Source: Heterodera schachtii
Lineage: Eukaryota; Nematoda; Chromadorea; Rhabditida; Heteroderidae
DNA: 64,000 nucleotides
Assembly (NCBI GenBank): GCA_023374025.1
Contig: SIJG01000007.1
Span: 3,166,636-3,230,635 of the forward strand
Direction of reading: 5' to 3'
Shown: positions 21,418-34,553 of the stretch, in pieces
Layout of the letters: each line of letters opens with the position of its first letter
Position numbering within the stretch: position 1 is the first letter of the stretch
Position numbers and translations under genes: made by a program
Notes under the pieces: generated by a model
The model's input: only the letters and a program-made list of their open reading frames with translations
Database searches by the model: none
Told to the model about the DNA's origin: nothing

Positions 21418-21770
21418 CACTTGGCTGGCGCTCAGATGGCTGGCGCTCAGATGGCTGGCGCTCAGATGGCTGGCGCTCAGATGGCTGGCGCTCAGATGGC
21501 TGGCGCTCAGATGGCTGGCGCTCAGATGGCTGGCGCTCAGATGGCTGGCGCTCAGATGGCTGGCGCTCAGATGGCTGGCGCTCAGATGGCTGGCGCTCAG
21601 ATGGCTGGCGCTCAGATGGCTGGCGCTCAGATGGCTGGCGCTCAGATGGCTGGCGCTCAGATGGCTGGCGCTCAGATGGCTGGCGCTCAGATGGCTGGCG
21701 CTCAGATGGCTGGCGCTCAGATGGCTGGCGCTCAGATGGCTGGCGCTCAGATGGCTGGCGCTCAGATGGC
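21418..21770. repeat. 15-bp minisatellite, about 22 near-identical units
   Basis: The unit ATGGCTGGCGCTCAG is repeated without visible change for about 330 bp, preceded by two variant units. The homologous arm at 37.6 kb has only about two units, so this side has expanded. The unit lacks stop codons in several frames, which creates long repetitive ORFs on both strands that I do not regard as genes. Confidence 0.95.
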
Positions 21771-21792
21771 CATGCACCCCTCCCCGGACCGG

Positions 21793-22158
21793 CTCAGTTC
21801 GGCCCCAGCACGATTCGGCCCCGGCGGCTTTTTGGTTATAGCTTTTTTCACTGTCAACCAAATTCAACATACTTGGTATCATTCAAAAGCTCTTAACATG
21901 CGCTATTAGCCTGCAAAATTTCAAAAAAATTGGTCAATTTTGAACAAATTAATGGCCAAAAAGTTGAAAAATTTGGTTTTTTGAATTCTTTTGGCCATAA
22001 CTTTTTTTAAACCTTAATTAAATTTTTCAGAATTTTGCAGGCTAATAGTGGACACTTAGAGCTTTCGAATGATACCAACAATGTTGAATTTGGTTGACAA
22101 AGAAAAAAGTTATAGCCAAAAAGCCGCTGGGGCCGAATCGTGCCGGGGCCGAACTGAG
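21793..22158. mobile_element. Foldback element with CTCAGTTCGGCCCC ends
   Basis: The ends CTCAGTTCGGCCCC and GGGGCCGAACTGAG continue inward as imperfect inverted arms of about 140 bp (including GGTTGACA and AAAGCTC blocks). It interrupts the left member of the 21-37 kb inverted repeat, since the right member lacks it. I could not fix a target duplication. It has no coding capacity. Confidence 0.65.
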
Positions 22159-22224
22159 GTAGACCGCCCCTCCCACACCTATGGGAGGCTACCGTAATCC
22201 GGACAAAATGTCGTTAGTAACTAC

Positions 22225-25200
22225 TAGTACCCCAAATAGACACTAAAAAAAATCGACTTTTTGAAAATAATTCTGGTGTGGTAAGTGTGAAGAACTGTGT
22301 TCCTCCAGGCAAAAATTCTAAGAAAATTTATAGACCTTTGTAGGGTTCTCAGCAGTTTCTCTGCAAAATTTGGTGAGCCCCTGATCAATTACAAATTATT
22401 TATGGACGATCAAATTTTTAGAAATTTTTTATTTTTTGCAAAATTAATTCAAAAATATTTTTTCATAGATTGATTTGAAACGCACCAAATTTTATTTACA
22501 TGTTAATTTAGACACTCTGACGCATTTTATATCAAAAAGTGAGGTGAATAAAACTTTTTAATTCCTTTTTAAACAGGCCAAAAAGTTTAGGCTTAACTTT
22601 TTTTCAGAAACTGATCAGAAGCGCACCAAACTTTGCAGGGATACTGAAAGGAGAAGAATTAACCTATTTTATCACATTAGCTTGTCAGTTTTTTAAAAAA
22701 TTTTCACAATAATTTTTATTATTTTTTTCGTTTTCGGGGCAGTCCCGCTGAACCGATGCGCCCAGATTTATGGGGAGTTCGAATCCTTCGGGAATAGCTT
22801 CCCTATACCATGTACTTTAATTCTGCGTTGCATTTTTGCTCCCCATAAATGTTTGCGTACCCCAAATTGATACATGAAAAAATCGACTTTTTGAAAATAA
22901 TTCTGGTGTGGTAAGTGTGAAGAACTGTGTTCCTCCAGGCAAAAAATTCTAAAAAAATTTATAAACATTGGTAGGGTTCTCAGCAGTTTCTCTGCAAAAT
23001 TTGGTGAGCCCCTGATCAATTACAAATTATTTATGGACGATCAAATTTTTAGAAATTTTTTGTTTTTTGCAAAATTAATTCATAAATATTTTTTCAGAAA
23101 CTGATCAGAAGCGCACCAAACTTTGCAGGGATACTGAAAGGAGAAGAATTAACCTATTTTATCACATTAGCTTGTCAGTTTTTTAAAAAATTTTCACAAT
23201 AATTTTTATTATTTTTTGCGTTCGGGGCAGTCCCCCTGAACCGATGCGCCAGATTTATGGGGAGTTCGAATCCTTCGGGAATAGCTTCCCTATACCATGT
23301 ACTTTAATTCTGCGTTGCATTTTTGCTCCCCATAAATGTTTGAGTACCCCAAATTGATACATGAAAAAATCGACTTTTTGAAAATAATTCTGGTGTGGTA
23401 AGTGTGAAGAACTGTATTCCTCCAGGCAAAAAATTCTAAAAAAATTTATAAACATTGGTAGGGTTCTCAGCAGTTTCTTTGCAAAATTTGGTGAGCCCCT
23501 GATCAATTACAAATTATTTATGGACGATCAAATTTTTAGAAATTTTTTGTTTTTTGCAAAATTAATTCATAAATATTTTTTCAGAAACTGATCAGAAGCG
23601 CACCAAACTTTGCAGGGATACTGAAAGGAGAAGAATTAACCTATTTTATCACATTAGCTTGTCAGTTTTTTAAAAAATTTTCACAATAATTTTTATTATT
23701 TTTTGCGTTCGGGGCAGTCCCCCTGAACCGATGCGCCCAGATTTATGGGGAGTTCGAATCCTTCGGGAATAGCTTCCCTATACCATGTACTTTAATTCTG
23801 CGTTGCATTTTTGCTCCCCATAAATGTTTGCGTACCCCAAATTGATACATGAAAAAATCGACTTTTTGAAAATAATTCTGGTGTGGTAAGTGTGAAGAAC
23901 TGTGTTCCTCCAGGCAAAAAATTCTAAAAAAATTTATAAACATTGGTAGGGTTCTCAGCAGTTTCTTTGCAAAATTTGGTGAGCCCCTGATCAATTACAA
24001 ATTATTTATGGACGATCAAATTTTTAGAAATTTTTTGTTTTTTGCAAATAATTCATAAATATTTTTTCAGAAACTGATCAGAAGCGCACCAAACTTTGCA
24101 GGGATACTGAAAGGAGAAGAATTAACCTATTTTATCACATTAGCTTGTCAGTTTTTTAAAAAATTTTCACAATAATTTTTATTATTTTTTGCGTTCGGGG
24201 CAGTCCCCCTGAACCGATGCGCCAGATTTATGGGGAGTTCGAATCCTTCGGGAATAGCTTCCCTATACCATGTACTTTAATTCTGCGTTGCATTTTTGCT
24301 CCCCATAAATGTTTGAGTACCCCAAATTGATACATGAAAAAATCGACTTTTTGAAAATAATTCTGGTGTGGTAAGTGTGAAGAACTGTATTCCTCCAGGC
24401 AAAAAATTCTAAAAAAATTTATAAACATTGGTAGGGTTCTCAGCAGTTTCTTTGCAAAATTTGGTGAGCCCCTGATCAATTACAAATTATTTATGGACGA
24501 TCAAATTTTTAGAAATTTTTTGTTTTTTGCAAAATTAATTCATAAATATTTTTTCAGAAACTGATCAGAAGCGCACCAAACTTTGCAGGGATACTGAAAG
24601 GAGAAGAATTAACCTATTTTATCACATTAGCTTGTCAGTTTTTTAAAAAATTTTCACAATAATTTTTATTATTTTTTGCGTTCGGGGCAGTCCCCCTGAA
24701 CCGATGCGCCCAGATTTATGGGGAGTTCGAATCCTTCGGGAATAGCTTCCCTATACCATGTACTTTAATTCTGCGTTGCATTTTTGCTCCCCATAAATGT
24801 TTGCGTACCCCAAATTGATACATGAAAAAATCGACTTTTTGAAAATAATTCTGGTGTGGTAAGTGTGAAGAACTGTGTTCCTCCAGGCAAAAAATTCTAA
24901 AAAAATTTATAAACATTGGTAGGGTTCTCAGCAGTTTCTTTGCAAAATTTGGTGAGCCCCTGATCAATTACAAATTATTTATGGACGATCAAATTTTTAG
25001 AAATTTTTTGTTTTTTGCAAATAATTCATAAATATTTTTTCAGAAACTGATCAGAAGCGCACCAAACTTTGCAGGGATACTGAAAGGAGAAGAATTAACC
25101 TATTTTATCACATTAGCTTGTCAGTTTTTTAAAAAATTTTCACAATAATTTTTATTATTTTTTGCGTTCGGGGCAGTCCCCCTGAACCGATGCGCCCAGA

Positions 25201-28200
25201 TTTATGGGGAGTTCGAATCCTTCGGGAATAGCTTCCCTATACCATGTACTTTAATTCTGCGTTGCATTTTTGCTCCCCATAAATGTTTGCGTACCCCAAA
25301 TTGATACATGAAAAAATCGACTTTTTGAAAATAATTCTGGTGTGGTAAGTGTGAAGAACTGTGTTCCTCCAGGCAAAAAATTCTAAAAAAATTTATAAAC
25401 ATTGGTAGGGTTCTCAGCAGTTTCTTTGCAAAATTTGGTGAGCCCCTGATCAATTACAAATTATTTATGGACGATCAAATTTTTAGAAATTTTTTGTTTT
25501 TTGCAAATAATTCATAAATATTTTTTCAGAAACTGATCAGAAGCGCACCAAACTTTGCAGGGATACTGAAAGGAGAAGAATTAACCTATTTTATCACATT
25601 AGCTTGTCAGTTTTTTAAAAAATTTTCACAATAATTTTTATTATTTTTTGCGTTCGGGGCAGTCCCCCTGAACCGATGCGCCAGATTTATGGGGAGTTCG
25701 AATCCTTCGGGAATAGCTTCCCTATACCATGTACTTTAATTCTGCGTTGCATTTTTGCTCCCCATAAATGTTTGCGTACCCCAAATTGATACATGAAAAA
25801 ATCGACTTTTTGAAAATAATTCTGGTGTGGTAAGTGTGAAGAACTGTGTTCCTCCAGGCAAAAAATTCTAAAAAAATTTATAAACATTGGTAGGGTTCTC
25901 AGCAGTTTCTTTGCAAAATTTGGTGAGCCCCTGATCAATTACAAATTATTTATGGACGATCAAATTTTTAGAAATTTTTTGTTTTTTGCAAAATTAATTC
26001 ATAAATATTTTTTCAGAAACTGATCAGAAGCGCACCAAACTTTGCAGGGATACTGAAAGGAGAAGAATTAACCTATTTTATCACATTAGCTTGTCAGTTT
26101 TTTAAAAAATTTTCACAATAATTTTTATTATTTTTTGCGTTCGGGGCAGTCCCCCTGAACCGATGCGCCCAGATTTATGGGGAGTTCGAATCCTTCGGGA
26201 ATAGCTTCCCTATACCATGTACTTTAATTCTGCGTTGCATTTTTGCTCCCCATAAATGTTTGCGTACCCCAAATTGATACATGAAAAAATCGACTTTTTG
26301 AAAATAATTCTGGTGTGGTAAGTGTGAAGAACTGTATTCCTCCAGGCAAAAAATTCTAAAAAAATTTATAAACATTGGTAGGGTTCTCAGCAGTTTCTTT
26401 GCAAAATTTGGTGAGCCCCTGATCAATTACAAATTATTTATGGACGATCAAATTTTTAGAAATTTTTTGTTTTTTGCAAAATTAATTCATAAATATTTTT
26501 TCAGAAACTGATCAGAAGCGCACCAAACTTTGCAGGGATACTGAAAGGAGAAGAATTAACCTATTTTATCACATTAGCTTGTCAGTTTTTTAAAAAATTT
26601 TCACAATAATTTTTATTATTTTTTGCGTTCGGGGCAGTCCCCCTGAACCGATGCGCCCAGATTTATGGGGAGTTCGAATCCTTCGGGAATAGCTTCCCTA
26701 TACCATGTACTTTAATTCTGCGTTGCATTTTTGCTCCCCATAAATGTTTGCGTACCCCAAATTGATACATGAAAAAATCGACTTTTTGAAAATAATTCTG
26801 GTGTGGTAAGTGTGAAGAACTGTGTTCCTCCAGGCAAAAAATTCTAAAAAAATTTATAAACATTGGTAGGGTTCTCAGCAGTTTCTTTGCAAAATTTGGT
26901 GAGCCCCTGATCAATTACAAATTATTTATGGACGATCAAATTTTTAGAAATTTTTTGTTTTTTGCAAAATTAATTCATAAATATTTTTTCAGAAACTGAT
27001 CAGAAGCGCACCAAACTTTGCAGGGATACTGAAAGGAGAAGAATTAACCTATTTTATCACATTAGCTTGTCAGTTTTTTAAAAAATTTTCACAATAATTT
27101 TTATTATTTTTTGCGTTCGGGGCAGTCCCCCTGAACCGATGCGCCCAGATTTATGGGGAGTTCGAATCCTTCGGGAATAGCTTCCCTATACCATGTACTT
27201 TAATTCTGCGTTGCATTTTTGCTCCCCATAAATGTTTGCGTACCCCAAATTGATACATGAAAAAATCGACTTTTTGAAAATAATTCTGGTGTGGTAAGTG
27301 TGAAGAACTGTGTTCCTCCAGGCAAAAAATTCTAAAAAAATTTATAAACATTGGTAGGGTTCTCAGCAGTTTCTTTGCAAAATTTGGTGAGCCCCTGATC
27401 AATTACAAATTATTTATGGACGATCAAATTTTTAGAAATTTTTTGTTTTTTGCAAATAATTCATAAATATTTTTTCAGAAACTGATCAGAAGCGCACCAA
27501 ACTTTGCAGGGATACTGAAAGGAGAAGAATTAACCTATTTTATCACATTAGCTTGTCAGTTTTTTAAAAAATTTTCACAATAATTTTTATTATTTTTTGC
27601 GTTCGGGGCAGTCCCCCTGAACCGATGCGCCCAGATTTATGGGGAGTTCGAATCCTTCGGGAATAGCTTCCCTATACCATGTACTTTAATTCTGCGTTGC
27701 ATTTTTGCTCCCCATAAATGTTTGCGTACCCCAAATTGATACATGAAAAAATCGACTTTTTGAAAATAATTCTGGTGTGGTAAGTGTGAAGAACTGTGTT
27801 CCTCCAGGCAAAAAATTCTAAAAAAATTTATAAACATTGGTAGGGTTCTCAGCAGTTTCTTTGCAAAATTTGGTGAGCCCCTGATCAATTACAAATTATT
27901 TATGGACGATCAAATTTTTAGAAATTTTTTGTTTTTTGCAAAATTAATTCATAAATATTTTTTCAGAAACTGATCAGAAGCGCACCAAACTTTGCAGGGA
28001 TACTGAAAGGAGAAGAATTAACCTATTTTATCACATTAGCTTGTCAGTTTTTTAAAAAATTTTCACAATAATTTTTATTATTTTTTGCGTTCGGGGCAGT
28101 CCCCCTGAACCGATGCGCCCAGATTTATGGGGAGTTCGAATCCTTCGGGAATAGCTTCCCTATACCATGTACTTTAATTCTGCGTTGCATTTTTGCTCCC

Positions 28201-31200
28201 CATAAATGTTTGAGTACCCCAAATTGATACATGAAAAAATCGACTTTTTGAAAATAATTCTGGTGTGGTAAGTGTGAAGAACTGTATTCCTCCAGGCAAA
28301 AAATTCTAAAAAAATTTATAAACATTGGTAGGGTTCTCAGCAGTTTCTTTGCAAAATTTGGTGAGCCCCTGATCAATTACAAATTATTTATGGACGATCA
28401 AATTTTTAGAAATTTTTTGTTTTTTGCAAATTAATTCATAAATATTTTTTCAGAAACTGATCAGAAGCGCACCAAACTTTGCAGGGATACTGAAAGGAGA
28501 AGAATTAACCTATTTTATCACATTAGCTTGTCAGTTTTTTAAAAAATTTTCACAATAATTTTTATTATTTTTTGCGTTCGGGGCAGTCCCCCTGAACCGA
28601 TGCGCCCAGATTTATGGGGAGTTCGAATCCTTCGGGAATAGCTTCCCTATACCATGTACTTTAATTCTGCGTTGCATTTTTGCTCCCCATAAATGTTTGC
28701 GTACCCCAAATTGATACATGAAAAAATCGACTTTTTGAAAATAATTCTGGTGTGGTAAGTGTGAAGAACTGTGTTCCTCCAGGCAAAAAATTCTAAAAAA
28801 TTTATAAACATTGGTAGGGTTCTCAGCAGTTTCTTTGCAAAATTTGGTGAGCCCCTGATCAATTACAAATTATTTATGGACGATCAAATTTTTAGAAATT
28901 TTTTGTTTTTTGCAAATAATTCATAAATATTTTTTCAGAAACTGATCAGAAGCGCACCAAACTTTGCAGGGATACTGAAAGGAGAAGAATTAACCTATTT
29001 TATCACATTAGCTTGTCAGTTTTTTAAAAAATTTTCACAATAATTTTTATTATTTTTTGCGTTCGGGGCAGTCCCCCTGAACCGATGCGCCAGATTTATG
29101 GGGAGTTCGAATCCTTCGGGAATAGCTTCCCTATACCATGTACTTTAATTCTGCGTTGCATTTTTGCTCCCCATAAATGTTTGCGTACCCCAAATTGATA
29201 CATGAAAAAATCGACTTTTTGAAAATAATTCTGGTGTGGTAAGTGTGAAGAACTGTGTTCCTCCAGGCAAAAAATTCTAAAAAAATTTATAAACATTGGT
29301 AGGGTTCTCAGCAGTTTCTTTGCAAAATTTGGTGAGCCCCTGATCAATTACAAATTATTTATGGACGATCAAATTTTTAGAAATTTTTTGTTTTTTGCAA
29401 ATTAATTCATAAATATTTTTTCAGAAACTGATCAGAAGCGCACCAAACTTTGCAGGGATACTGAAAGGAGAAGAATTAACCTATTTTATCACATTAGCTT
29501 GTCAGTTTTTTAAAAAATTTTCACAATAATTTTTATTATTTTTTGCGTTCGGGGCAGTCCCCCTGAACCGATGCGCCCAGATTTATGGGGAGTTCGAATC
29601 CTTCGGGAATAGCTTCCCTATACCATGTACTTTAATTCTGCGTTGCATTTTTGCTCCCCATAAATGTTTGAGTACCCCAAATTGATACATGAAAAAATCG
29701 ACTTTTTGAAAATAATTCTGGTGTGGTAAGTGTGAAGAACTGTATTCCTCCAGGCAAAAAATTCTAAAAAAATTTATAAACATTGGTAGGGTTCTCAGCA
29801 GTTTCTCTGCAAAATTTGGTGAGCCCCTGATCAATTACAAATTATTTATGGACGATCAAATTTTTAGAAATTTTTTGTTTTTTGCAAAATTAATTCATAA
29901 ATATTTTTTCAGAAACTGATCAGAAGCGCACCAAACTTTGCAGGGATACTGAAAGGAGAAGAATTAACCTATTTTATCACATTAGCTTGTCAGTTTTTTA
30001 AAAAATTTTCACAATAATTTTTATTATTTTTTGCGTTCGGGGCAGTCCCCCTGAACCGATGCGCCCAGATTTATGGGGAGTTCGAATCCTTCGGGAATAG
30101 CTTCCCTATACCATGTACTTTAATTCTGCGTTGGATTTTTGCTCCCCATAAATGTTTGAGTACCCCAAATGGATACATGTAAAATCGATTTTTTGAAAAT
30201 AATTCTGGTGTGGTAAGTGTGAAGAACTGTGTTCCTCCAGGCAAAAAATTCTAAGAAAATTTATAAACATTGGTAGGGTTCTCAGCAGTTTCTTTGCAAA
30301 ATTTGGTGAGCCCCTGATCAATTACAAATTATTTATGGACAATCAAATTTTTTGAAATTTTTTGTTTTTTGCAAAATTAATTCATAAATATTTTTTCAGA
30401 AACTGATCAGAAGCGCACCAAACTTTGCAGGGATACTGAAAGGAGAAGAATTAACCTATTTTATCACATTAGCTTGTCAGTTTTTTAAAAAATTTTCACA
30501 ATAATTTTTATTATTTTTTGCGTTCGGGGCAGTCCCCCTGAACCGATGCGCCCAGATTTATGGGGAGTTCGAATCCTTCGGGAATAGCTTCCCTATACCA
30601 TGTACTTTAATTCTGCGTTGCATTTTTGCTCCCCATAAATGTTTGCGTACCCCAAATTGATACATGAAAAAATCGACTTTTTGAAAATAATTCTGGTGTG
30701 GTAAGTGTGAAGAACTGTGTTCCTCCAGGCAAAAAATTCTAAAAAAATTTATAAACATTGGTAGGGTTCTCAGCAGTTTCTTTGCAAAATTTGGTGAGCC
30801 CCTGATCAATTACAAATTATTTATGGACGATCAAATTTTTAGAAATTTTTTGTTTTTTGCAAAATTAATTCATAAATATTTTTTCAGAAACTGATCAGAA
30901 GCGCACCAAACTTTGCAGGGATACTGAAAGGAGAAGAATTAACCTATTTTATCACATTAGCTTGTCAGTTTTTTAAAAAATTTTCACAATAATTTTTATT
31001 ATTTTTTGCGTTCGGGGCAGTCCCCCTGAACCGATGCGCCCAGATTTATGGGGAGTTCGAATCCTTCGGGAATAGCTTCCCTATACCATGTACTTTAATT
31101 CTGCGTTGCATTTTTGCTCCCCATAAATGTTTGAGTACCCCAAATTGATACATGAAAAAATCGACTTTTTGAAAATAATTCTGGTGTGGTAAGTGTGAAG

Positions 31201-32800
31201 AACTGTGTTCCTCCAGGCAAAAAATTCTAAAAAAATTTATAAACATTGGTAGGGTTCTCAGCAGTTTCTTTGCAAAATTTGGTGAGCCCCTGATCAATTA
31301 CAAATTATTTATGGACGATCAAATTTTTAGAAATTTTTTGTTTTTTGCAAAATTAATTCATAAATATTTTTTCAGAAACTGATCAGAAGCGCACCAAACT
31401 TTGCAGGGATACTGAAAGGAGAAGAATTAACCTATTTTATCACATTAGCTTGTCAGTTTTTTAAAAAATTTTCACAATAATTTTTATTATTTTTTGCGTT
31501 CGGGGCAGTCCCCCTGAACCGATGCGCCCAGATTTATGGGGAGTTCGAATCCTTCGGGAATAGCTTCCCTATACCATGTACTTTAATTCTGCGTTGCATT
31601 TTTGCTCCCCATAAATGTTTGAGTACCCCAAATTGATACATGAAAAAATCGACTTTTTGAAAATAATTCTGGTGTGGTAAGTGTGAAGAACTGTGTTCCT
31701 CCAGGCAAAAAATTCTAAAAAAATTTATAAACATTGGTAGGGTTCTCAGCAGTTTCTCTGCAAAATTTGGTGAGCCCCTGATCAATTACAAATTATTTAT
31801 GGACGATCAAATTTTTAGAAATTTTTTGTTTTTTGCAAAATTAATTCATAAATATTTTTTCAGAAACTGATCAGAAGCGCACCAAACTTTGCAGGGATAC
31901 TGAAAGGAGAAGAATTAACCTATTTTATCACATTAGCTTGTCAGTTTTTTAAAAAATTTTCACAATAATTTTTATTATTTTTTGCGTTCGGGGCAGTCCC
32001 CCTGAACCGATGCGCCCAGATTTATGGGGAGTTCGAATCCTTCGGGAATAGCTTCCCTATACCATGTACTTTAATTCTGCGTTGCATTTTTGCTCCCCAT
32101 AAATGTTTGAGTACCCCAAATTGATACATGAAAAAATCGACTTTTTGAAAATAATTCTGGTGTGGTAAGTGTGAAGAACTGTGTTCCTCCAGGCAAAAAA
32201 TTCTAAAAAAATTTATAAACATTGGTAGGGTTCTCAGCAGTTTCTCTGCAAAATTTGGTGAGCCCCTGATCAATTACAAATTATTTATGGACGATCAAAT
32301 TTTTAGAAATTTTTTATTTTTTGCAAAACTAATTCATAAATATTTTTCCAGAAAGTGATCAGAAGCGCACCAAACTTTGCAGGGATACTGAAAGGAGAAG
32401 AATTAACCTATTTTATCACATTAGCTTGTCAGTTTTTTAAAAAATTTTCACAATAATTTTTATTATTTTTTGCGTTCGGGGCAGTCCCCTTGAACCGATG
32501 CGCCCAGATTTATGGGGAGTTCGAATCCTTCGGGAATAGCTTCCCTATACCATGTACTTTAATTCTGCGTTGGATTTTTGCTCCCCATAAATGTTTGAGT
32601 ACCCCAAATGGATACATGAAAAAATCGATTTTTTTAAAATAATTCTGGTGTGGTAAGTGTGAAGAACTGTGTTCCTCCAGGCAAAAAATTCTAATAAAAT
32701 TTGTAAACATTTGTAGAGTTCTCAGCAGTTTCTCTGCAAAATTTGGTGAGCCCCTGATCAATTACAAATTATTTATGGACGATCAAATTTTTAAAAATTT
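22225..32800. repeat. Satellite array, about 21 tandem units of ~485-488 bp
   Basis: Unit spacing measured at a fixed landmark is 485-488 bp. The first unit is longer and diverged, and the last is diverged too. Each unit contains a perfect 12-bp inverted repeat (ATTTATGGGGAG...CTCCCCATAAAT), a small hairpin (GGGAA, TAGC loop, TTCCC) and GTTCGAATCC, which matches most of the RNA polymerase III B-box consensus. Units differ at a few diagnostic sites that partly alternate. An 83-codon minus-strand frame is open in most units, but only because the units are nearly identical. Confidence 0.97.
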
Positions 32801-33113
32801 TTTAAGTACAAAAGTGGTGGGTGTCTGCAAAAAATTTTCACCAAAAAGCGATCAGAAAAAGTTTGAATTTTTCTCTAACAGAGCAATGAAATGATGAATT
32901 TTGATGAGAAAAGCTCAATTTTTACCCTAAATTTGATAAAATGTAATTCTTTTTTTTTAATTCGACAGAATTCATTTAAAATACAAACTTTTTTTTTACG
33001 AAATTTAAAAAATAAAAAATAATGCAACAAATTAATTCAAATAAAAGTTGTCAATAAATGAAATTTTATGGAAAATTTGCTAGAAAATGTTTTCATAAAA
33101 ATTCAATTGCCTT
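32801..33113. other. Satellite end to HTH gene; no gene seen
   Basis: AT-rich transition sequence. It includes the 3' flank of the HTH gene, with an ATTCAATTGCCTTCTAAAAT block that is also found after other copies near 35.4 and 43.5 kb. Confidence 0.5.
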
Positions 33114-33797
33114 CTAAAATTGAAAATTCTTTTCTCCAAATTTGATTTTCCATCTCCAAATGTTCTGTACCGAAGTGTTGATCATTTCAGCAATTTTCTG
33201 ATCACTAATTTTTCGATTTTTTCGTTTTATTTGCCAATAAATTTTCATTTTTTCCATTTTGTCATTCTCCGTTATTCTCTTACAGCGAATTCCGAATTGT
33301 TTCTTCCAGCTCTTCATTATAACTTGGCTAACTCCGATTTTCTTACAAATTTTGGCATAATTTTGTTGCCATTCTTTTCTTGAATATTTTCTTCCGTTTT
33401 GTTTATATTCGTTTTTCATTTCAATAAATTTCTGCACAATTTCTAATTTTTGTTCATCACTTTTTGATTTGTGACTTTTCTGTTGATTAAGACCAAATTC
33501 TTTAATCCATTTTTGAATATAATTATTATTTGTCGCCAATTTTTTCGCAATTTTTGAATTAATTTTATTCCATTCGTTTGTTGAATATTTTCTTCCTTTT
33601 TGCTTAATTTTTTCTTTTATTTTATAATATTTTCTAATGATTTCCCGTTTCTTCTGTTCAATTTGCGCTTTTTCTTCCCATTTTTCTCCAAAAATTTCTT
33701 CAAATGATTTTTGTTGCAGTTTTTTATTTTCTAATTCAATTGGACGATTTAGGGCAATTATAATTAAAAATAAAAAGAATAACAGTAATAATTTCAT
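33114..33797 (-). CDS. Putatively secreted protein with three helix-turn-helix units (copy 1, intact)
   Basis: 227 residues, rich in Lys, Ile, Asn and Glu. Residues 1-22 form a signal-peptide-like segment (MKLLLLFFLFLIIIAL). Three HTH-like units follow, each ending in a K-W-x-x-x-F-G or R-W block: KIAKKLATNNNYIQKWIKEFG, then ICKKIGVSQVIMKSWKKQFG, then IAEMINTSVQNIWRWKIKFG. The spacing resembles homeodomain-like/transposase HTHs, but no catalytic domain is attached. The family is repeated at least six more times nearby. A conserved block upstream on the coding strand (TTTTTCATGTGAATAAAAAG, near 33,872-33,891) looks like a shared promoter. Secretion plus DNA binding is an unusual pair; the role is unknown. 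Confidence 0.6.
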   Translation of the reverse strand: MKLLLLFFLFLIIIALNRPIELENKKLQQKSFEEIFGEKWEEKAQIEQKKREIIRKYYKIKEKIKQKGRKYSTNEWNKINSKIAKKLATNNNYIQKWIKEFGLNQQKSHKSKSDEQKLEIVQKFIEMKNEYKQNGRKYSRKEWQQNYAKICKKIGVSQVIMKSWKKQFGIRCKRITENDKMEKMKIYWQIKRKNRKISDQKIAEMINTSVQNIWRWKIKFGEKNFQF

Positions 33798-33829
33798 TTT
33801 CCCGGGATTATATTCCCAAATATAAATTT

Positions 33830-34553
33830 ATTTAAATAACAAAATTATTAATTTCAGTCGATTAAGAATCTTTTTATTCACATGAAAAATCACAACTCTC
33901 TTCTGATCTCCGGTAAAAAATTGATTTGAAAAAAGAAAAAAAAAGATAATATATTCTTTCCTATTGATCATTTATTTAAAAGAATTTTTTTTATATTAAA
34001 CAAATTTTTCCTACTAATTGATTAAAAAAGGAAATTAATTAATTATTTTTTTTTGGAAAATATGTAAAAGAAAATCCGAAAGTGATTGTTTAGAAAATTG
34101 CAAATGATGAAAATGAATGCTTCAAGCATTCTCCCCCTCCGCTTGTAGAAATTTAGTTTAAAAAAGTCAATCTAATTTTTAATTAAGAAATAAATCATCA
34201 AAACACTCAACATCGCTGGTTTTATTAATATTAGGGAAAAAGCATTGATTGAACTCTGATTCCAAATATTGGACCTGCTGGACATGGGTATTTCTGGAAA
34301 AATCCAAGAAAATCCAGGTCTAGGAAAAATCCAGGTTACTAAAAAAATATAAATTGGACAGTGTTGATATAAAATTTTCTATTCTTTTTTTTGCATTTAA
34401 ATGGTATAGGTAATTAAAATTTGAGGAAATTGCCATTAAAAATATTTACACAATATATTCCCACCAAAATTTCTGTGTGAGGTTATTTTTACAAGTTTGA
34501 TTGAGCAATCTTCTCTTAGCCCATATAATCGAGATGCTAATTAGTAAGTTTAT
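33830..34553. other. 5' flank of HTH copy 1 and repeat remnants
   Basis: It holds the conserved upstream block of the HTH family (about 33,860-33,920) and AT-rich DNA with a short CCAGG-type repeat near 34,300. I see no gene. Confidence 0.4.

Larger units (their letters stand above)
21367..22225. repeat. Left member of a large inverted repeat pair (partner 37,580-37,731)
   Basis: From ATAGGTTTTGGCTTCAGTAC through the minisatellite to CTACCGTAATCCGGACAAAA, this is the reverse complement of the sequence at 37,580-37,731. It is expanded by minisatellite units and by a foldback insertion at 21,793-22,158. The pair encloses 15-16 kb of satellite, an HTH gene and an envelope remnant. Confidence 0.7.

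Noticed and set aside
21319..21909. Three long repetitive ORFs (SHLSA, WLALR and MAGAQ repeats)
   Set aside because: All are readings of the same 15-bp minisatellite, whose unit lacks stops in several frames on both strands.
22768..32761. An 83-codon open frame repeated about 20 times on the minus strand (MIRGSPNFAKKLL...)
   Set aside because: It lies at the same place in every satellite unit and is kept open only by unit homogenisation. Units with one-base indels break it without compensation, and there is no promoter or domain.
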